A DNA stretch of 38,380 nucleotides, taken from contig NZ_JASKLR010000006.1 of the NCBI RefSeq assembly GCF_030124325.1, positions 267,140 to 305,519 of the forward strand, read 5' to 3'. This DNA comes from Sinorhizobium sp. 8-89 (GTDB lineage Bacteria > Pseudomonadota > Alphaproteobacteria > Rhizobiales > Rhizobiaceae). Below the pieces are notes generated by a model, which saw nothing but the letters and a program-made list of their open reading frames with translations, searched no databases and had not been told where the DNA came from. The position numbers and the translations under genes are program-made. Shown piece after piece: positions 26,901-34,318 of the stretch; position 1 is the stretch's first letter, and every line of letters starts with the position of its first letter.

Positions 26901-27171
26901 CATAAATCAGAACTGCGGCGGGCAGCGGGCTATGGAACCACAAGGCATTGCCGAATAGCTCGCCGAGGCAGCCGACCAGCACCCACCACGGCCAGCTCTG
27001 CTTGGGTGCGAGGATAAGGGTTGCAATGAAAAGCCCACTCGGAGGCCATATGGAAATGCCTGTTCCGGGTACGATTGCAAGTGCCTGTGCGAAGCCGCAA
27101 CCCAGGACATAGGCCGCAAAAAACAGACCCAGGTGCAGGAGTTGGGGGCGGTACGACCAGGCGCTCGTCAT
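23965..27171 (-). CDS. MASE1-PAS(x4) sensor histidine kinase
   Basis: 1068 residues from ATG 27171 (GCAGGAG upstream; a start at 27216 lacks a good site). Residues 1-300 are a multi-helix MASE1-type membrane sensor ([30 protein letters not shown]). Four PAS domains follow at about 312-435, 443-563, 573-695 and 703-825, joined by near-identical linkers ([24 protein letters not shown]). HisKA has the phospho-acceptor His855 in [16 protein letters not shown]; the ATPase domain has the N-box [46 protein letters not shown]. The kinase core resembles FixL-like HPK4 kinases. It heads a coupled four-gene operon. No haem-binding signature is evident, so the signal is unknown. Confidence 0.94.
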   Translation of the reverse strand: [1068 protein letters not shown]

Positions 27172-27398
27172 CGGCGACTCCTGCAGGGAAAATAAAGCTT
27201 GGGGGCGGCGCAGCATATCGAGTGGCTAGTCTCGATAGCAGCGTCAGCGATCCCGTGTCGCACCCTATTCACGCCACTGCACGGCTGCAACTTATGGAAA
27301 TCCATGTATTGGCGGCGATGCCGTCGCTTGGCCCGCCCTGGTGGAAAACTGTCAAGAAGCCTCAATAATATCCGACATCCGCTTGGATGATTCCTGTC

Positions 27399-27713
27399 TC
27401 AGTCCAAAAGCCGCAAGGGCGTGGCATCCTCGTCGAAGTCGGTCGACCGGTTGACCTCGTTCCACTGGACCGCGGCCGTCGATCGGACCACATCGTTCTG
27501 GGCAATTCGCGCCAGCGCGTCGCTTCCGAGGACGAGCTGTTCCGGCAGATCGTCCCCGCGCGATAGATCGAAGATGACGGCGGCCACTTGTCTGGGTCGC
27601 CGGGCTCGGTGCCGGCATAGCCCTCCGTTGACGTCTCGAGCTGTCGCGACGAGGTTGTCGCCGCGAGCGAGCACGGGATCGGCCGTGCTACGGCCGATCC
27701 CGCTCTTCGGCAT
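27399..27713 (-). pseudogene. Remnant of an SDR oxidoreductase gene (internally deleted, frameshifted)
   Basis: Reading leftward from ATG 27713 gives MPKSGIGR then VLARGDNLVATARD, the beginning of an SDR with its glycine motif mostly lost. The sequence then jumps to the family's C-terminal part: in the neighbouring frame EGYAGTEPGDPDK, then back in frame VAAVIFDLSRGDDLPEQLVLGSDALARIAQND and STDFDEDATPL. The middle ~180 residues, including the catalytic Ser/Tyr/Lys, are missing, and a one-base slip separates the two C-terminal pieces. A perfect 13-bp hairpin (27674-27702) sits in the damaged N-terminal coding part. Confidence 0.72.
27674..27702. repeat. Perfect 13-bp hairpin with 3-base loop
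   Basis: Arms CGGGATCGGCCGT (27674-27686) and its exact reverse complement (27690-27702) flank GCT. It lies where the coenzyme-binding motif of the SDR remnant should be, so it is not an ordinary part of that gene. It could be a small palindromic element or the scar of the deletion. Confidence 0.7.
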
Positions 27714-27774
27714 GTTGGATGTCCTCCAAAACGGCGATGATGGAAAGGGCGCGACTTGCCGCGCTAAGTACGGA

Positions 27775-27810
27775 CGGGATGTGGAGCACGGCGGTCTGCT
27801 CCGCATCCCG
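27775..27810 (-). terminator. Stem-loop downstream of the Tat-hydrolase gene
   Basis: A 14-bp stem with one mismatch (27775-27788 with 27797-27810) begins eight bases after the hydrolase stop codon (minus strand). No U-run follows, so it may be a weak or factor-assisted terminator. Confidence 0.5.
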
Positions 27811-27817
27811 TGGGGGG

Positions 27818-28798
27818 TCAGGCCTTGAGGAAGGCGAGAAGGTCGGCGTTGACCTGGTCCTGATGCGTGGCGGTAATGCCGTGCGGCGCGCCGGGATAGT
27901 AGATGTCTTTGGCGCCCTTGATCAGCCGGGCAGACTTGACGGCGGAATCCTTGACCGGAACGATCTGGTCGTCCTCCCCGTGCAGGACGAGCGTCGGCAC
28001 ATCGAACGTCTTCAGATCTTCGGTGAAGTCGGTTTCTGAGAATGCCTTGACGCATTCATAGGCGTTCAAGAGACCCGCCTGCATGCTCCAGAGCCAGAAT
28101 TGGTCGAGCGTGCCCTGGGAAACGTTCGAGCCGGGTCGATTGGCGCCGTAGAATTGCGAGGCAAGGTCACGGTAGAATTGCGAGCGATCCTTGACGAGGC
28201 CAGCGCGGATCGCGTCGAACGCCTCGATCGGCAGGCCTTCTGGATTGGTCGCGGATTTCACCATGACCGGCGGCACAGCAGCGATGAGGACGGCCTTGGC
28301 GACGCGCTTCGTACCGTGCCGGCCGATATAGCGGGCGACCTCGCCGCCGCCAGTGGAGTGGCCGACCAGCGTTGCGTCCCTGAGGTCCAGCGCCTCGATA
28401 ACGGCGGCCAGATCGTCGGCGTATCCGTTCATGTCGTTCCCCGACATCGGCTTGCTGGAGCGTCCATGGCCGCGGCGATCGTGCGCCACGACGCGAAAAC
28501 CGTGCTGGGCGAGGAAGAGCATCTGGCCGTCCCAGGCATCGGAGTTCAGCGGCCAGCCGTGCGAGAAGGTGACGACCGGGCCGGTGCCCCAGTCCTTGTA
28601 ATAGATTTCTGTGCCGTCCTTGGTGGTGATCGTGCTCATTGCTTGCTTTCCGTGATTGATGGTGGCGGGGAGAGGCTGCTTCGAAGTCTTTGCGGCGGCA
28701 ACCGCGGGCAAGCCCGCTGCGATACCGGCGGTGAGGCTGCCGAGCAGGGCGTCGCGGCGTGAGACGCCGACAGCCGATGGGTTTGAAATTGCCTGCAT
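27818..28798 (-). CDS. Alpha/beta hydrolase, non-haem chloroperoxidase (perhydrolase) type, with Tat leader
   Basis: 326 residues. From Met54 on ([18 protein letters not shown]) it matches the cofactor-free chloroperoxidase/aryl esterase group: [14 protein letters not shown], nucleophile Ser148 in [17 protein letters not shown], Asp in GEDDQIVPV and His in GAPHGI. These enzymes hydrolyse esters and form peracids in vitro. The first 53 residues, in frame and preceded by GAAGGA, contain a twin-arginine signal ([24 protein letters not shown]), so the protein may be exported folded to the periplasm. The internal ATG at 28639 would give the usual ~274-residue cytoplasmic form. Confidence 0.88.
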   Translation of the reverse strand: MQAISNPSAVGVSRRDALLGSLTAGIAAGLPAVAAAKTSKQPLPATINHGKQAMSTITTKDGTEIYYKDWGTGPVVTFSHGWPLNSDAWDGQMLFLAQHGFRVVAHDRRGHGRSSKPMSGNDMNGYADDLAAVIEALDLRDATLVGHSTGGGEVARYIGRHGTKRVAKAVLIAAVPPVMVKSATNPEGLPIEAFDAIRAGLVKDRSQFYRDLASQFYGANRPGSNVSQGTLDQFWLWSMQAGLLNAYECVKAFSETDFTEDLKTFDVPTLVLHGEDDQIVPVKDSAVKSARLIKGAKDIYYPGAPHGITATHQDQVNADLLAFLKA

Positions 28799-29046
28799 AT
28801 TTTGTCCTTCACGAAGATTGAAATGCGAACGAGGATGGCGACCGGCGGCCCCGGAAAACTATTGGCCGAAAGCATCTGCGGACTGTGCGAAAGTTTAGCT
28901 GATCGCATCGAACGACTAGGGCGTTTGTGCCAGTGTATCGCGGCTACCACACGCCAGCACGTGACCTTGGGCGGGCGATCCCATTCTCGGCTGGTAATGG
29001 TTGAGTCAGTCCTGAATGCCGACGCCGGCCGAGCGACTTCAGAAAC

Positions 29047-29103
29047 CGTGCTCGCAATTTCGTTGAGGCGGAACTTCTCCGGACCGACAATGCGGCCGTT
29101 CAC
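29047..29103 (-). pseudogene. Scrap of an NmrA-like NAD(P)-binding protein gene
   Basis: About 18 codons reading VNGRIVGPEKFRLNEIAS match the segment NGIVEISGPERVRLNELVS of the intact gene at 31974-32726; sequence either side does not continue the match. It lies immediately downstream of the hydrolase gene ending at 29100. The rest of 28799-29046 holds no recognisable gene, only short open frames and the upstream region of the Tat-hydrolase gene. The match is short, so this is a moderate-to-weak call. Confidence 0.45.
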
Positions 29104-29885
29104 CGGGCGGATGCCGCTTCTTCGATGAGAGCGGTGACTTCGCCGGGATGCGAGACCATAAGCGCGTGCGAGGCCCCGTCGACTACGACAGTCTTCGCGG
29201 CGTGCGCCCGCTCGGCCATGAACTGCATGACTGCTGGCGGAATGTTGCGATCGGCAGACCCGTAGATCATGTAGGAGGGCAGCAGCTTCCACGATGCGGC
29301 GCCGGAGGGTTCGGCGAGCGCAGCCTGGGCGACGGGACGCTGCGTCGAGGCCATCAGCGCCGCCTCGCCATCCGAAACGTCGGCGGCGAACTGGAGATGA
29401 AATTTGGACGGTTGAATGTAGAGGTCCTGCGTGCCGTCCGGCAGCGTTACGGGCGCGAGCGCGCTGGCAAGTGTACTGCCCGGGAATTTGCCCGACAGGG
29501 TGAGGCTGGATTCGCCAGTATCCGGCATGAAACCCGCAACATAAACCAGGGCCTTCACGTTCGAATTGCCGTTTGCGGCTTCGGTGATAACCGGTCCGCC
29601 ATAGGAGTGGCCGACCAGAACCACCGGTCCGTGGATGGCGCGAACGACCGCCGCGACGGATGCGGCATCCGATGCGACGCTGCGAAGCGGGTTGGCCGCC
29701 GCGAGCGCCACATAGCCATCCTTGGTCAGGCGGGCGATCACAGCATCCCAGCTCGACGATTCGGCAAAGGCGCCATGAACGAGAACGATTGTCGGCTTGA
29801 GATCGTGATCTTGGGACTGTGCGCCGGCGACAGTCAGCGTCGCGATCACGGCGCCGAGCGCCAACACATTGATAATTTTGAGCAT
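29100..29885 (-). CDS. Secreted alpha/beta hydrolase
   Basis: 261 residues from ATG 29885 (TAGGAGAAAG upstream; the longer open frame to 30143 has no protein character). A signal peptide ends near GAQSQ. The fold shows PTIVLVHGAFAESSSWD (oxyanion loop), nucleophile Ser94 in VGHSYGGPVI, acid in YGSADRNIPP, and His in DGASHALMVSHPGEV. This is the EstC/salicylate-esterase-like group common in soil bacteria, periplasmic here. The substrate is unknown. It is divergent from the AhpD-like gene. Confidence 0.9.
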   Translation of the reverse strand: MLKIINVLALGAVIATLTVAGAQSQDHDLKPTIVLVHGAFAESSSWDAVIARLTKDGYVALAAANPLRSVASDAASVAAVVRAIHGPVVLVGHSYGGPVITEAANGNSNVKALVYVAGFMPDTGESSLTLSGKFPGSTLASALAPVTLPDGTQDLYIQPSKFHLQFAADVSDGEAALMASTQRPVAQAALAEPSGAASWKLLPSYMIYGSADRNIPPAVMQFMAERAHAAKTVVVDGASHALMVSHPGEVTALIEEAASAR

Positions 29886-30162
29886 CTGCTTTCTCCTAAC
29901 GCAGCGGTTGCGTTTGCCGGGAGAATGCGTGGGCTTGCGGTCGCAAACCATTCTACATGGGACGTGCCCTTCCACTGCCGAAGTATGGGAGGAGGTGGAC
30001 CAAACGACGAGAAGCCTAATCGATCGGCAAGGCTCAGTTCCATCAGATGCCGACCGGGCGCGCCTTCCGGACAGATGGATGATCCGCGATGCCGTGGATA
30101 GTTGGTGATCCGGGCGACCCGCGTGGCTTCGACCCGATCTCAATCAATCCACGGAGAGCAGA

Positions 30163-30618
30163 ATGACCAGACGTTTGAACATATTGGCCAGGAAGAATGA
30201 CGGCATCGATGGCCTCGTCGCCGTCGAGGCCTGGATTGCCAAGAGCTTCGACCCCAAGCTAATGGAACTCGTGAAGGTGCGCGTGTCGCAGATCAACGGT
30301 TGCCCCCATTGCCTGCACATGCATCGTCAGGACGCGCTGAAACGGGGCGAGACGGAAGAGCGTCTGCTTCTTCTGAGCGCCTGGCGCGAATCGCAACTCT
30401 ACAGCGACCGTGAGCGCGCAGCACTCGCCTGGGCCGAGTCGCTGACCAATATTGCCGAGAGCCGTGCGCCGGATGCGGATTATGAAATTGCCCACAGCGT
30501 CTTTTCGGACGACGAACTCTTGGTGCTGTCTATCGGCATCGCCATGATCAATGCTTGGAACCGGCTGGCGATCGGCTTTCGGCTGCAGCATCCGGCAGAC
30601 CACAAGCGCGCCGCTTGA
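30163..30618 (+). CDS. AhpD-like carboxymuconolactone decarboxylase-family protein
   Basis: 151 residues, ATG 30163 with GGAGAGCAG before it. The CxxC-x3-H redox motif GCPHCLHMH (Cys47, Cys50, His54) is that of AhpD-type alkylhydroperoxidases, all-helical proteins that form oligomers. MELVKVRVSQINGC before it and SDDELLVLSIGIAMINAWNRLAIGF after it are typical of the CMD group. It may reduce peroxides or disulfides in the cytoplasm. It is near the peroxidase-type hydrolase and cupin genes. Confidence 0.92.
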   Translation: MTRRLNILARKNDGIDGLVAVEAWIAKSFDPKLMELVKVRVSQINGCPHCLHMHRQDALKRGETEERLLLLSAWRESQLYSDRERAALAWAESLTNIAESRAPDADYEIAHSVFSDDELLVLSIGIAMINAWNRLAIGFRLQHPADHKRAA

Positions 30619-30640
30619 TCACCGAGCAGACGCGAACGCG

Positions 30641-30662
30641 CCGGGCGGATTCATCCGCCCGG
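30641..30662 (+). terminator. Stem-loop downstream of the AhpD-like gene
   Basis: Perfect 9-bp stem CCGGGCGGA / TCCGCCCGG with a TTCA loop, 23 bases after the stop codon. No T-run follows. Confidence 0.55.
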
Positions 30663-30873
30663 GAAGGTCCAATGCAAAGCGTCTGTTCCTCCATGCCAGC
30701 CTCTTCACTGCCAAAATCTCCGCTGCGGCCGCGCTGAGAGCATAGGCTGCCCTATCCTCAGGTATGGCTTTTCCTCTTCCTTGGCCGGATCGACCGCCAA
30801 ACCCGCCTCAACATAAAGTCCGGGCCGTGGCTTGTAACCGACACGTTTCAATCACCCAAAACAGGAGCGCATC

Positions 30874-31842
30874 ATGTCGCAGCCAGAAACAAAACCCCGT
30901 TCGATTGCTAAGCAGGAGACAGACATGAACATGAGTAACCCCGCACAAGCCGTTAAACCGGGCCCCGACGAGCTGGTTCCGTCGCGCTACGCGGTGAAGA
31001 TCGGCGACATTGACGTTTTGGTGGTCAGCGATGGCGTGTTGCCGCTCCCGACCAAGATGTTGGGACACAACGCTGATCCAGCCGACCGCGCGGCCTGGCT
31101 GAACGACATGTTCCTGCCGCCGGACGCTTTCGACTGGGCGCTGAACGTGGTCGTAGTGCGCAGCGGCAAGCAGACCATCCTCATCGACGCCGGCCTCGGG
31201 CTGGACCCGGAATTGAACCTGCCGCGGGCCGGGCAACTGATCAAGCGGCTGGAAGCCGCCGGTATCGACCTTGGATCGGTAACCGACGTGGTACTGACCC
31301 ACATGCATATGGACCATGTCGGCGGGCTGCTCGTCGACGGGGTGAAGGAGCGGCTGCGTCCAGACCTGCGGATCCATGTGGCCACGGCCGAGGTCAAATT
31401 CTGGGAGGCTCCCGATTTCTCTCACGTGTCCATGCCGCCCGGCTTCCCCGACGCGCTTCGCGCGGCCGCCAAGCAGTTCAGAAAGGAATACGAAAGCCAC
31501 CTGCGATTGTTCGATGATGAGTACGAGGTGGCGCCGGGCGTGGTCGTCTCTCGAACCGGCGGCCACACACCCGGGCATAGCGTGGTCCGCGTGGCATCAG
31601 GCAAAGACCGGCTGATGTTCGCTGGCGATGCGGTATTCGCGGTCGGCTTCGATCACCCCGACTGGTTCAACGGCTTTGAACACGACCCGGAAGAAGCTGC
31701 GCGCGTCCGCGTCCGTCTTTTGCGGGAGCTGGTGGAGACCGGCGAGCTTCTGGTGGCCACTCATATGCCGTTCCCCTCGGTTGGTCATGTGGCAGCCGAT
31801 GGCGACCACTTCCGTTGGGTACCGGTCTTCTGGGACTACTGA
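30874..31842 (+). CDS. MBL-fold metallo-hydrolase
   Basis: 322 residues, ATG 30874 with ACAGGAG before it; ATG 30928 (MNMSNPA) would be a shorter alternative. The zinc-binding signature HMHMDH (His143, His145, Asp147, His148) is followed by HTPGHS and FAGDAVF further on, and a C-terminal ATHMPFPSVGHV. It resembles the quorum-quenching lactonase / MBL group (AidC, AttM-like relatives) but these motifs do not set the substrate. Cytoplasmic by absence of a signal. A rightward row of MBL, NmrA-like, cupin and MscS genes begins here. Confidence 0.9.
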   Translation: MSQPETKPRSIAKQETDMNMSNPAQAVKPGPDELVPSRYAVKIGDIDVLVVSDGVLPLPTKMLGHNADPADRAAWLNDMFLPPDAFDWALNVVVVRSGKQTILIDAGLGLDPELNLPRAGQLIKRLEAAGIDLGSVTDVVLTHMHMDHVGGLLVDGVKERLRPDLRIHVATAEVKFWEAPDFSHVSMPPGFPDALRAAAKQFRKEYESHLRLFDDEYEVAPGVVVSRTGGHTPGHSVVRVASGKDRLMFAGDAVFAVGFDHPDWFNGFEHDPEEAARVRVRLLRELVETGELLVATHMPFPSVGHVAADGDHFRWVPVFWDY

Positions 31843-31973
31843 CCGCTTATTGGTTCAGCGCGCGGCTCTGCCGACAGATCCACGGCTTCGACAGGGCCAG
31901 CCTGGACCAAGGTGACCACCTTCGAAAACGAACAACAACGCGGCGCGCCGAGCGGCCGCGCATGGAGAAGCTC

Positions 31974-32726
31974 ATGAAAATCGTCATCATTGGCGGAACC
32001 GGCCTAATTGGTTCGAAGACGGCCGACCGCCTTCGCAAGCAAGGCCATGAAGTCATTGCCGCCGCCCCGAACACCGGCGTCAACACGATCACGGGTGAAG
32101 GTCTCGCCGAGGCGCTCGCCGGGACCTCCGTCGTTATCGACCTCGCAAACTCGCCGTCCTTCGAGGACAAGGCCGTGCTCGAATTCTTTGAAACATCGGG
32201 GCGCAATCTGATGGCAGCGGAGAAAGCGGCCGGCGTTAAGCATCACATTGCGCTTTCCATCGTCGGCGTCGATCGGCTGCCCGACAGCGGTTACATGCGG
32301 GCCAAGGTCGCGCAGGAAAAGATCATCCGTGAATCCGGCATCCCCTACACGATCGTCCATTCGACGCAATTCATGGAATTCCTCGGCGGTATCGCCCAGT
32401 CCGGCACGGTCGGTGACACCGTGCATCTTTCGCCAGCCTACGTCCAGCCTATCGCCTCGGACGATGTGGCCGACAACATGGCCGCCGTTGCGACGGCCGC
32501 GCCCATCAATGGCATTGTGGAGATTTCGGGGCCGGAGCGTGTCCGGCTGAACGAACTCGTTAGTCGCTTCCTGAAAGCAAAGGGCGATGCTCGGAAGGTG
32601 GAGGCAGATCCGGAGGCTCGCTACTTCGGCGCCAAATTGGAAGATGGCTCGCTCGTTTCCGACAACAATCCTCGCCTCGGCCGGATCACCTTCGAGCAGT
32701 GGTTCGCAACCTCTACCCGCAACTGA
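31974..32726 (+). CDS. NmrA-like NAD(P)-binding oxidoreductase
   Basis: 250 residues from ATG 31974 (GGAGAAG upstream; ATG 31962 is in frame four codons earlier). N-terminal Rossmann motif MKIVIIGGTGLIGSKTADRL; the body has AGVKHHIALSIVGVDRLPDSGYMRAKVAQEKIIRESGIPYTIVHSTQFMEF, typical of atypical SDR/NmrA proteins and NAD(P)H:quinone reductase relatives. C-terminal GPERVRLNELVSRFLKAKGD matches a gene scrap at 29047-29103, so a second copy once existed nearby. Usually associated with redox or quinone stress. Confidence 0.9.
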   Translation: MKIVIIGGTGLIGSKTADRLRKQGHEVIAAAPNTGVNTITGEGLAEALAGTSVVIDLANSPSFEDKAVLEFFETSGRNLMAAEKAAGVKHHIALSIVGVDRLPDSGYMRAKVAQEKIIRESGIPYTIVHSTQFMEFLGGIAQSGTVGDTVHLSPAYVQPIASDDVADNMAAVATAAPINGIVEISGPERVRLNELVSRFLKAKGDARKVEADPEARYFGAKLEDGSLVSDNNPRLGRITFEQWFATSTRN

Positions 32727-32786
32727 ATGGATGACGGTGTGCCGCCCATGCGGCGCACCATCCGGCCCTCAAGAAAGGAATTCGAC

Positions 32787-33200
32787 ATGAAGCCAATCCT
32801 TGCCCTTGCCGTAGCTGCCCTCTTGTCCACGACGGCTACGGCCCACGATGCGGGTGAGAAGGACGCCAAGGTCACCCTGGTCTACGAGCACGAATTGCCG
32901 AATGTTCCGGGCAAGAGCATGAAAGGGGTTCTCGTTGAATATGGTCCAGGCGGCTTTTCCTCGGCCCACACTCACCCAAGCTCCGCCTTCATCTATGCGA
33001 CTGTCCTGGAGGGCGCCATCCGCAGTCAGGTCAACGACGGTCCGGTCAAGACCTACAAGGCGGGCGAGAGCTTCTCCGAAATGCCGGGCGACCGCCATGG
33101 TGTCAGCGAAAATGCCAGCAAGACCGAGCCTGCCAAGCTGCTGGCTGTTTTCGTCGTCGATACCAATGAGAAGGACCTGACCTTCCCGATCAAGAAGTAG
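32787..33200 (+). CDS. Periplasmic cupin-domain protein
   Basis: 137 residues. The signal peptide MKPILALAVAALLSTTATA|HD has AAGAAAGGAA upstream. A single cupin barrel shows GPGGFSSAHTHPSSAFIYATVLEGAIRSQ (metal-binding His pair) and the second motif GESFSEMPGDRHGVSENAS. Small secreted cupins of this type are frequently found near AhpD-like and NmrA-like genes. Function unknown; a metal-dependent dioxygenase-like or binding role is possible. Confidence 0.88.
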   Translation: MKPILALAVAALLSTTATAHDAGEKDAKVTLVYEHELPNVPGKSMKGVLVEYGPGGFSSAHTHPSSAFIYATVLEGAIRSQVNDGPVKTYKAGESFSEMPGDRHGVSENASKTEPAKLLAVFVVDTNEKDLTFPIKK

Positions 33201-33206
33201 CCCGCG

Positions 33207-33230
33207 AGGCCGGGTGCCCACGCCCGGCCT
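33207..33230 (+). terminator. Stem-loop downstream of the cupin gene
   Basis: AGGCCGGG (33207-33214) pairs perfectly with CCCGGCCT (33223-33230), loop of 8 bases, seven bases after the stop codon. No T-run. Confidence 0.5.
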
Positions 33231-33256
33231 TCCCGCCCCGTTGCACATCATTCCGG

Positions 33257-34312
33257 GTGAGCCTTGCCATGTTCGGCGAACATCATTTTCTGCCGCTCGT
33301 CCTGATCAATCTTCTGGGGCTTGCCGGTATCCTCGTGTGGCATATTCAGGGGCGCCGCCGTCCAACGGCGCGGCTGGTCGTGCAGATCCTGTTCTTTGCC
33401 TGCATGAGCCTCGTGCTCGTGTTCGGTAGAATTTCGCCTTACCAGCTCGACCAGACCGAGCTTCAGGGCACCGGCCTATTGATCGCCAAGTCGGCGAGGA
33501 TCCTCTGGTGGACCCATCTTGCGTGGACGATCATCGGCTTCGTGCACATCTATATCGGTCTCAATCACAGGCCGCGGGAGGCACATCTCCTGCAGGATCT
33601 GATCGTCGCCCTCGTTTATCTCGGCGTGGCGCTGTCGATCATCGGCTTCGTCTTTGGCGCGCCAATAGGCCCGTTGGTTGCCACCTCGGGCGTGGTCGCC
33701 GTCATCATCGGCCTGGCGCTGCAGAATACGCTTGCCGACGTCTTTTCGGGGATCGCGCTCACGCTCGGGCGGGCTTATGTCATCGGCGACTGGATCCGGC
33801 TCAGCGACGGCACGGAAGGGCGCGTCGCCGAAACCAACTGGCGCTCGACGAATCTGCTGACCGGCGCGCATAATGAGTTGGTGGTACCCAACAGTGTCCT
33901 GGCGAAGCAAGGTGTGACCAACCTCAGCCGTCCTGACGAAACGCACTGGATTGCGTTTGCCGTGCACATTGCCGCCACCCACGCGCCGTCCGTCGTCGAA
34001 GAGATCATGCTGGGCGTTCTGCGGAGCTGCGAGCGAATCGTCAAGGTTCCGCCGCCGGCCATCGCGCTCAAAGCGATTGATGCGATGGCTATCGAGGTCG
34101 AGCTGCAGTTCTGCGTGGCGAGCCCGGCGAGCCGAATGCCGGCCAAAAATGAGGTCATCGATCTCGTCTACCGCGGCTGCAAGACGAACGGCCTTTCTCT
34201 GGCAATGCCCCCCCAGAGCCTGCTCTGGGGGCCAGCCGTTGCGGGCGGTGAGCCCGCAGCTATCGTCAGCCCGCTCTCATCCGGCAATGCGCGCGCTTCA
34301 GAGTATAAATGA
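33257..34312 (+). CDS. MscS-family mechanosensitive channel
   Basis: 351 residues from GTG 33257, or 347 from ATG 33269. At least four hydrophobic segments in the first 170 residues (LPLVLINLLGLAGILVWHI, LVVQILFFACMSLVLVF, a segment with LAWTIIGFVHIYIGL, VALVYLGVALSIIGFVFG). The pore helix/beta-domain signature follows: GVVAVIIGLALQNTLADVFSGIALTLGRAYVIGDWIRLSDGTEGRVAETNWRSTNL and LVVPNSVLAKQGVTNLS. The protein stops without a cyclic-nucleotide-binding domain. It releases solutes on membrane tension or gates on another signal. Confidence 0.92.
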   Translation: MSLAMFGEHHFLPLVLINLLGLAGILVWHIQGRRRPTARLVVQILFFACMSLVLVFGRISPYQLDQTELQGTGLLIAKSARILWWTHLAWTIIGFVHIYIGLNHRPREAHLLQDLIVALVYLGVALSIIGFVFGAPIGPLVATSGVVAVIIGLALQNTLADVFSGIALTLGRAYVIGDWIRLSDGTEGRVAETNWRSTNLLTGAHNELVVPNSVLAKQGVTNLSRPDETHWIAFAVHIAATHAPSVVEEIMLGVLRSCERIVKVPPPAIALKAIDAMAIEVELQFCVASPASRMPAKNEVIDLVYRGCKTNGLSLAMPPQSLLWGPAVAGGEPAAIVSPLSSGNARASEYK

Positions 34313-34318
34313 TCAGCC

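Noticed and set aside
28802..29128. Plus-strand open frame of about 108 codons between the two hydrolase genes
   Set aside because: No family resemblance, weak start, and it overlaps the minus-strand NmrA scrap and the end of the hydrolase gene.
30690..30850. Minus-strand stretch reading KRVGYKPRPGLYVEAGLAVDPAKEEEKPYLRIG between the AhpD-like and MBL genes
   Set aside because: It looks somewhat protein-like but is short, has only a TTG start without a ribosome site and matches no family I recognise.
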